Assembly (NCBI GenBank): GCA_007644065.1
Contig: VJWN01000032.1
Location: forward strand, 1-64,000
Source: Margaritispora aquatica
Lineage: Eukaryota; Ascomycota; Leotiomycetes; Helotiales; Discinellaceae
Direction of reading: 5' to 3'
DNA: 64,000 nt
Below are positions 56,919-64,000 of this stretch, one piece after another (position 1 is the first letter of the stretch; every line of letters begins with the position of its first letter). The translations under genes were made by a program, and so were the position numbers. The notes under the pieces were generated by a model that saw nothing but the letters and a program-made list of their open reading frames with translations, was not told where the DNA came from and did not search any database.

Positions 56919-59893
56919 ATGACCCAAGTTTATACTCGGACGTTCACCCCCTCTCCTCATGAGCGAAATTCTTTTCATGAGAGTAAGGAAGATCGACACA
57001 TAACAGACATAAGTCCAGGGATTGCACGGCAAGTGGTTCATAGCTCAGAAACTCAAGACATAGGGAACGACTGGACGAATCCTCGACTTCGCTCCCCAAT
57101 GATTGATTCGAAGCAACAGCCATTTGATGGTGTGGTATCATCAACAGGAGAAATGTATTCAACAAGATCAGAGACTTCCACAAAACCTCCACGAGAACAA
57201 CTTCCACCATTAAGCAGTTTATTGTTCGGCTCGGCTGCACCTCCACCTCGCGCCCCTCCATCGACCTATTCCGACAACCACAGTCCGGTGTTCTCCTCAG
57301 GTTCACCCCACGATCGCCATTTGACAACACCGATAAACAGTGACCGGGCTTATGAAGTGTCCTATTTCCAACGACCTCCAGTCTTACGACAATATTCATA
57401 CACATCTCGAATTGATCAAGGAGAACGCCTTGGCATCCCACCACCTCCTCGTCCCTCCCAGACACGCCAACCAGAGTCCCCAAGGTACGACGCTCAGTAT
57501 GCTCCTGGATACCATGGACCACGCTCATTGAATGGTTGGAGCCAGCAATCAGCTCGAGGAGATTACTTTCCCAGGGATACGTCTTCTTCTTTCAGAGCTC
57601 AAAACGATTCTCACCAAGCCCCATTAGCTCATAGGATTGAATCAGACAGGCAGTTATATCGCGAGAATGGTCATAGTGCACCGCCTACTCCTACATATCC
57701 TCCGACTCCAGGCAGCACTGTTTCTGGGGAACCAACAACTAAAGATGGTCTGGGTCCGAAAATATGGACTGGAACGCAGTTTCTGCCTCGTTTCGTACGA
57801 CAGGCCGAAGTCACAGGCGAAGGAATGTGTTACTTCTATGATGATGGGACGCATTGCAAGACAGTGATTGATGGAGAAATAGTGAATGCTCACTGGGGAG
57901 TTACGAAGGCAGGAAAGCCAAGAAAGAGACTGGCAATTGCTTGCATCACCTGCAGGGAGAAGAAGATCAAGTGCGATCCCGACTATCCTCGATGTGTTCA
58001 ATGCGAAAAGTTTGGCCGTGTGTGTAAATTCAAAAACGCGTAAGTCATTGCCAGTTCGTGCACTGAAGACATGCATTGATACTAACCGATCCGTACAGTC
58101 CCCGAGGTGGCCAAGGTTCGCCAGATACCCCGCCAGCTGACCCAGAAGATCGTCCAGTCTCGTCGCGTGTGGATCTGGATGGATTTAAAGGTGAGAAGCG
58201 GGACAGCAGTCTTTCAGTGTCACCAAGACAGACATTACGTCAAGTCACTCCAGACAGTGAGACGCACCATGTCAAGCGCCAGCGCAATGGCTACAATGAC
58301 TTCACACCTGTAGGCTCCGAGGCATCACCCAGGGCGTCATTCCAAGAAACAACATCTCCCTCCGCACACTGGACACAGCCTTCTCAAAGTGTAGGTCTTA
58401 CAGCACACAGCGGCTTGCTGCAAGATTGGCATACCAATCCGTTTTCCGTTCAACCAGCGCTAGTCACTGAGCTGGTCGACGTATTCTTTAAGCACGTTCC
58501 CGAGACAGCGTACAGTATGTTTCCGGAAACTGTCTTCCGGCCTTGGGTACTCTCCAACTCAGAGAAGTCGCTAGACGATTTGATGATCATCTATACAGTC
58601 CTCGCGATTGGAACTGTTTTTTCGATGAAGGTTGAGCACAAGCCGCATGGGCTACATTTTTCGGCTATTTCCCGACACGCCTGCGATAACCGACCTTTCA
58701 CCATTCAGTTGGTGCAAGCACGCGTGCTTCTCTCGTTATATTACTTTGCCAATAACTTAGCAGAAGAGTCATGGGATTACTGCGGTGCGGCACTGAGAGC
58801 AGCAAGTGGCCTGAAACTCAATCTAGAGATGGAGAAGAGTGAGGATGCATTCCGTACGGCATATCCTTACGGACTCTCCCGAGCTGGATATGCCGAGAGC
58901 CGACGTCGCACATTCTGGAGTTGTTACATCATGGATCGATTCAATGGATTCTGCACAGGTCATTTAAGCATCATTCATCCAGAGGATATATTCTTGAGGC
59001 TTCCATGCGACAGCAAAAGCTTCGAGATGCAAGCTGATGTTCAGAATCCTTATTTTGACATTTCCATGACAACAATCCCGAACAAGAACTGGACGGTTGG
59101 ATCCTTGTCATACTTGATCAACATTTCGACTATTTGGGGAGATGTCATGGCGAACATTTATCGAGCTTCGCAAAGCCCACACCAAGTCGCTGCTTATACT
59201 TGGCAAGCACTTCACGATTCTGCTAATCGTCGGCTGGCTGCATGGAAGGACTCATTACCAAGCTACTACGCATTTTCTGCAGAGAACCTTGCCAGAGCTG
59301 CAGGTAACGGCAAGCTTGGTACTTTCATGACGATGCATGCCGTCTATCATACTACGATGATGAAGCTGCACCGCTATATTCAGATTTCATCCTTGAGCTC
59401 TGCTACATTGGCGCATCATGTTTCGATTGCTCGAATTCACGCCGAACATTTGTTGATCGCCATGGACGCACTTGCAGCCTTTCGCAACGATTCACCACCA
59501 AATAGCCCTACAAGCCAACGCGACACTCGAATGCGATTCTCGTCACCATTCGTAGGATTCGCCATCGTCTCCGCAGTTGATATTCTTAGCGCCAAACTCA
59601 CGCCTGCTTCTGTTCCCGAGCGACTAGTTTCCTTCAGTGGCTCGATGAATGTCATTGGCGAGTTAGCACTTTTCTGGCAATGCTCAAAGAATCAAAATGC
59701 GCAGCTTCAACAGCGGATCAAGGATTGGACTGAGATCAGCAAGAGTGTTGCTGAGGCGGGTGGCGCATTGACAGTTGCGTTCAAGTTTGGGCAATTTGGT
59801 AGCCTGATTCGCGAGGGTGTTGAGGGAAGGCTAGATATCAAAGAGCCAATGGAGAAGACCTATCCGAGAGAGTTTGATTGTGCATACACTTAG
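56919..59893 (+). CDS. Zn2Cys6 transcription factor with fungal_trans domain
   Basis: Exons 56919-58039 and 58099-59893. The 59-bp intron has a CTAAC branch site and joins FKNA to PRGGQG. The product is 971 residues. Residues 1-290 are disordered, Ser/Pro/Arg-rich. The segment GEGMCYFYDDGTHCK, then NAHWGVTKAGKPRKRL, directly precedes a canonical binuclear zinc cluster at 342-369 (C-x2-C-x6-C-x6-C-x2-C-x6-C). The second exon holds a fungal-specific regulatory domain (about 480-800), with LVDVFFKHVPETAYSMFPETVF, the SRRRTFWSCYIMDRFNGFCTG signature and IHPEDIFLRLPC. The conserved CYFYDDGTHCK pre-cluster region is an ortholog marker in my memory, but I cannot name the gene safely. Position after a very long gene-free upstream region suits a multi-input developmental regulator. 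No target cluster is adjacent. Confidence 0.92.
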
Positions 59894-60615
59894 GAGCTTG
59901 GGGGCAAGGGGTATCATCGAATCATGGAAACAGATGCTAGTGGCATTTCGGCGCAAAAGGTTTACGATGGGATGATTATTGGGTTGGTTTGGCTGCAACT
60001 TTTGGGATGCGAATACTTATTCGCGGCGCAAGGCGTATTGATACCATACTTGGCATAGCAAGACATGCATGTTTCGAATTTGGGAGGGTAAAGTGAAATT
60101 TTGGGCAAGATTTACATGTACAAATATCGAGCGACTGGCTTATCCGAAATGAGACGAGATGTATATAACAAAACAGCAACATGGGAAAGACAGGAAAAGG
60201 TGAAGGAGCGAAAACGAGGCTTAGATTTCGATTGAGTCGAGGATAGCTTTTCATTGGTTCTTGGTTGATCGCAAACGATCAGAACAGTACCAGTAGGTAG
60301 TAGATGGAAATAAAGTAATGTCTTCTTCTGCCACATCACCGTCGCTATGTTTGGTATAAATGAGTGGAGTGCATCGCACAGACGGGTATACTTTCACTAT
60401 GTTCTCTCTCTCTCACACACACGCTCTCTCCCAACTGCCGGTCCGACCTGGCATGAGACCACTTCAATCGAACCCCCCGATATTGACCTGATCCTCCGTG
60501 CGCGAATCGAATCAAGCCTTTTGCTCGTAGAATGGAAGCACTCGTCGTCGCATTCTCGCGTTCTTTACTGTGTTTGGACATGCCTTCCCCAGATGCCAGA
60601 CAAAAGAGGAAGACG

Positions 60616-60664
60616 TGTTGCGTTGCGTTGCGTTGTGTTGCACTGCGTTGCATTGCATTGCATT
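60616..60664 (+). repeat. TTGCG/TTGCA pentamer array
   Basis: About ten imperfect pentamer copies, grading from TTGCG to TTGCA along the array. Confidence 0.8.
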
Positions 60665-62295
60665 CGTCATCGAGCGAGCCTTAACCGCGGGAACTTCTTT
60701 CTGTATGTCTGTCTGGAGATCTCGGTGACTACTACCTACTGACTACTGACTGGATCGACAATTGACAGTTGACAGGTGACTGACTGACCACCTTACTGAC
60801 TGACTGGATGACCAATGACTTGGGGGAGAGAGGAAAGAGAAGTGCCGATGATATGATGGCATCCTCGGCTGCCGTTGATTGTCTGATTTGCCGCCGTTCG
60901 CTGCTGTCTCGCAGCATACAACCGTTTCTAGATCTCTCCTCTGTCTGTGGCGTCCTCACTTTTATTGATTAGACCAACCACTCAATTAAATGCGTTGGCG
61001 TTTTGATCGTTGCTTGTGCATTTCACCTCAATTTTCCTTTTCAAACTTTTGGTGTAGTGGGTATTCCCTCTTGCGTCTCTCTGCATAGCCTCAATCGTTC
61101 GTTCTCTTGTGATCTTTGATCCTGTACTGTATGTTACCCTAATCTTGATCTTGATATCCGATAGCCAGATACCCCACATCGGCTACTTTGCCAAGCACTC
61201 TATCTCGAACAGAGGAGATCACAAATCAAACACTAAGAGCCGATGCTAATGCTCCCTGCGCTCGGTACTAGCAATCGCAATATGCCACTCACGTGCCGCA
61301 GCTGTACCACTCAAGGACGCCAGGAGCCTGATTCGCTCGTTGAGCGAGCTGTGGGGCCCATGGCCGCTCTTGGATAGTTTGTTGGTTGTGCCGTTGTGGA
61401 TTTTTTTGGATTGATTGATTGATAGATGGTGGAGAATGTCACTTTTTTGTTGGTTGCTGGGAAGCGATGTCTTTGCTAGTCTGAATGAGGGCACAGATTT
61501 GGGAGTGGACTAGGGGTGGGTTCAGAGTGGATACAGTATTTAGTTCCATGTCTGTGTGACAAGGTTTTTCGCTAGTCTCGTGGTGAGACCAGCGGAATGG
61601 AAATGGAGAAACAGACGAAGGACATGGTGGATGGGTGGGTGGGTGGGTATGTGGAGGGGATGTGCCGGCGGACAGCAGGTCGATATTTGGCGCCGGCCGA
61701 TGACTTAAGTTCCTGTTGTGTGGGACGAGTGGGACTGAGACACCAGCACCATGGAGTGTGGAATTTTGGTGAATACGGCCGTAAGATACGGGTACTCGAC
61801 AGGGGGGGTGGGATCTTTTACGAGGAGGGAGACGGAGGGCGTTCGTACTTCGGGATAATGGTCCGATGGCATGCTCATTTTGTGTGCGAAATGTGTACAA
61901 ACGGGAATGAATAAAAGATGGGATGAGGATTGAGATTGAGATTGGGAAAATGCCGAGGGGCGGTTGGGTTGACTGGGTAGAGAATGTTATGTTGTAATTG
62001 ATTACCTCCATAAATAGATATCTTGATTGTATACTCGTATAACAAGAGATTGACAGTAATAATAGTAGAGTAATCGTAGAGATAGCTTATTGCTGACCGG
62101 AAATCGGATAAGCAGGCCACTAGATCAGATCGGGAGTAAAGAGACGTGGAAGTTAGCAAACGTGGAGACCTGAAGACTTGCTAGCAATGCTGGGTCATTA
62201 ATTCTCCTAAGTTTGGCATTCTAAGTTCTATCTGGTGGAGTTTGATCTTCCGCACTTTATGATAACCGCGCCTTTGTTAGAGTTCAGAACGATCT

Positions 62296-62349
62296 GATGG
62301 GATGGGATGGGATGGGATGGGATGGGATGGGATGGGATGGGATGGGATG
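62296..62349 (+). repeat. (GATGG)n pentamer array
   Basis: Nearly eleven perfect GATGG units, G-rich on the plus strand. Confidence 0.92.
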
Positions 62350-62414
62350 ATGGACGAACGTTCTTCTCGTCGGCAACCTTACTTGAAAAGTCGATGATTA
62401 GAGTTTGCAAGTTT

Positions 62415-62428
62415 GGGGGGGGGGGGGG
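62415..62428 (+). repeat. G14 homopolymer
   Basis: Fourteen consecutive G residues; length may vary or be a sequencing-sensitive site. Confidence 0.85.
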
Positions 62429-62863
62429 TTGCTTGCTTGGGGACTTTGCTTGGGGGGGGAGACGAAAGGGAGCTAATGAATCGAGTGTACCGAGATCGTG
62501 TGGGGTTGCGATTAATATTTCATTTTTGGGGGTACGGAGGTACTTTGGATTCAGACATCAGCCGAGACATGTCCATTGGAGATTACTCGCTTAATTCCTC
62601 TCAAAAGAGCGGGAGCCGAGATCCTTGAGGGGTGAAGGGCCTAGAGCTCGCCAGACCCGATTGAGACATTCTTTTGTCTTTTTCTGCCAAGGGGGCTGAG
62701 TGGGGCTCACGAGGTTCTCGGCTCTTGCCCGCTGCAAGTCGTCACTGCCGAGATCCCCAGCCACATTTATCTGACCAGATCAGAGTTTTGATTCCGCCGC
62801 CACCGAGTGTCTGGATCTCAGCCTCAGCCTTGACCCCTCAGCCTCGGTGTTTCGGAGTCGGCT

Positions 62864-62891
62864 GTCGGGAGTCGGGAGTCGGGAGTCGGGA
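62864..62891 (+). repeat. (GTCGGGA)4 tandem repeat
   Basis: Four exact 7-bp copies, with G-triplets spaced as in G-quadruplex-forming DNA. Confidence 0.9.
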
Positions 62892-63230
62892 TATGGACTT
62901 GATGTCTCGGAGAAAGGCGTTAAAGAAAGATGTGAACTTTTGACGACGTCAATTCCGGTGCTGGATGGATGAATGGATGGATGGATTAGCATTTGAAACA
63001 ACGCAACTCGACAATTTAGCTACCCACCACTATCAAAGCATCTGCGATTGCCATTGCCTACCTATCGCAGGATGTGAGCAACCAGAAGGATCCAAGGCTT
63101 CCGCATTGTAGAGCGCGTATCTAGTCCATTGTATTGGTTACCAGGAAGACCAACAGAGTTTGGCTTTAGGCCACAGCATAGAGGACCAGCAGACTAAGTG
63201 CTTACGACAAAGGGGAGAGTAGTAGGCAGC

Positions 63231-64000
63231 ATGGCGTTTCCGGCAAAGCCATTGACCCAGCTTCTGGGCTCGAATGGTGCGTACTCTCTTCATTTCTTCA
63301 ATGCCCCCAAGCCTCGAAATACCGAGTCAGTCGGCATTTAGCTCTCTGTTTGCAGCCATGCCCAGGCGTCTAGAACCTACCTAACCTACCTATCTCCTAT
63401 CTGACGGGAGTGAGGCCCAACATGTAAGAGACATCTGCTGACAGGAACCAACCACTAGGCCCCGTCCATGCCCTCACGTACTCCTCCTCGCCAGGCACAT
63501 ACATCCTTACCGGCTCCTCCGACCGCTCCATCCGACTGTACAACCCCTCCCGCCCCGCCCCAGCCCCGTCCACCAACCCGCTCGAGCCTCCGCGCCCAAC
63601 GCAGCTCATCCAAACGTACTCCGCGCACGGGTACGAAGTGCTCGATATCGCGGTCGCTGGCGACAACGCCACGTTCGCCAGCGTCGGCGGGGACCGCTCT
63701 GTGTTCCTGTGGGATGTGACCACCGCAAAGACGCTACGAAGGTTTGGAGGCAACCAAGGCGGACATACGGCGCGGATCAATAGTGTTTGCTTTGGGGGCA
63801 TGGGCGATGGGGTCCTGGTTAGTGGAAGCTTTGATACCAGTGTGCGGATTTGGGATGTCAAGGCCCAGAGCATGAAGCCGATTATGGTGCTCGAGGAGGC
63901 GAGGGATAGCGTGAGTTGTGTGGTGGTGGGGGGAAAGGGGTATGAGATTTTAAGTGGGTGTGTCGATGGGAGAGTGAGAGGGTACGATTTGAGGATGGGG
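63231..64000 (+). CDS. WD40-repeat protein, WDR83/Morg1-like (3' end cut by window)
   Basis: Exon 1 is 63231-63276; exon 2 runs from 63459 to the window end, still open. The 182-bp intron (GTGCGT...CTAG) joins MAFPAKPLTQLLGSN-G to PVHALTYSSSPGTYILTGSSD. The 196 residues visible contain a first WD blade (ILTGSSDRSIRLYN), a second (SAHGYEVLDIAVAGDN...GGDRSVFLWDV), a third (HTARINSVCFGG...GSFDTSVRIWDV) and the start of a fourth (LSGCVDGRVRGYDLR). The short N-terminus and the blade order resemble WDR83/Morg1, a seven-blade scaffold linked to MAP kinase modules and to the spliceosome in animals. Other small seven-blade proteins are possible. A Pro-rich insert separates blades one and two. The promoter is the repeat-rich spacer upstream. 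Confidence 0.82.

Larger units (their letters stand above)
59894..63230. other. 3.3 kb repeat-rich spacer
   Basis: Holds the Zn2Cys6 gene 3' region and the promoter of the WD40 gene. Simple repeats dominate: a TTGCG/TTGCA run (about 60616-60664), GACT repeats (about 60774-60802), GGGAT units (62296-62349), a G14 run (62415-62428) and GTCGGGA units (62864-62891). The open frames here are mainly translations of repeats. No RNA gene is recognised. Confidence 0.5.

Noticed and set aside
57654..58076. Minus-strand frames over the zinc-cluster exon
   Set aside because: Antisense shadow of the transcription factor coding sequence.
62228..62410. Minus-strand frame with Pro-Ser-His repeats
   Set aside because: Translation of the GATGG microsatellite; no other coding support.

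Overview
This is a protein-coding stretch of a filamentous ascomycete (Pezizomycotina) chromosome. The genes carry short introns (mostly 43-60 bp, one of 92, one of 182) with GT...AG ends and CTAAC-like branch sites. Several families are typical of moulds: Rtt109, CipC-like, GH55-WSC, GH64, Zn2Cys6 and a CYS-3-like bZIP. The first ~850 bp are extremely AT-rich, as expected of a RIP-degraded repeat. A leotiomycete is my guess, but the sequence alone does not prove the class. I found no tRNA, rRNA, CRISPR or intact transposon.

Layout. 1-860: AT-rich block. 1.2-5.0 kb: compact housekeeping genes (histone acetyltransferase RTT109, mitoribosomal protein mL57, pICln). 6.4-14.8 kb: a doubtful small spliced gene, a CYS-3-like bZIP factor, a 5.4 kb gene-free stretch full of microsatellites, then a KEN-box nuclear protein. 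16.1-20.4 kb: cysteinyl-tRNA synthetase and the tRNA m1A58 methyltransferase TRM61, divergent over 205 bp. 20.7-29.0 kb: a beta-lactamase-fold hydrolase, an acyl-protein-thioesterase-like protein that lacks all three catalytic residues, a CipC-like stress protein, and an M18 aminopeptidase with an unusual ~265-residue N-terminal extension. 29.7-31.1 kb: a broken copy of a cysteine-repeat fungal family.

31.3-45.2 kb is an accessory metabolic neighbourhood: two FAD monooxygenases, a sulfotransferase-like protein, an aldo/keto reductase, a two-domain Gfa/CENP-V protein, and a divergent pair of beta-1,3-glucan hydrolases (GH64 and secreted GH55-WSC). No PKS, NRPS or terpene synthase backbone is present, so it is not a classical secondary-metabolite cluster.

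45.2-56.9 kb is almost gene-free and ends at a Zn2Cys6 regulator. Such a long upstream region suits a heavily regulated developmental gene. It holds one 198-codon orphan ORF and a perfect 14-bp hairpin beside GGGTA repeats. 59.9-63.2 kb is a repeat-rich spacer, followed by the 5' part of a WD40 (WDR83/Morg1-like) gene cut by the window edge.

The items most worth a second look are: the two-start CysRS, whose initiator contexts predict dual mitochondrial/cytosolic targeting; the catalytically dead thioesterase fold; the extended M18 peptidase with an internal repeat; the decayed cysteine-repeat gene; a cysteine-rich ORF inside the glucanase divergent promoter; and the gene desert with its hairpin. 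Exon joins were worked out by hand from splice signals and frame. Family names rest on motif recognition, not on a database search.
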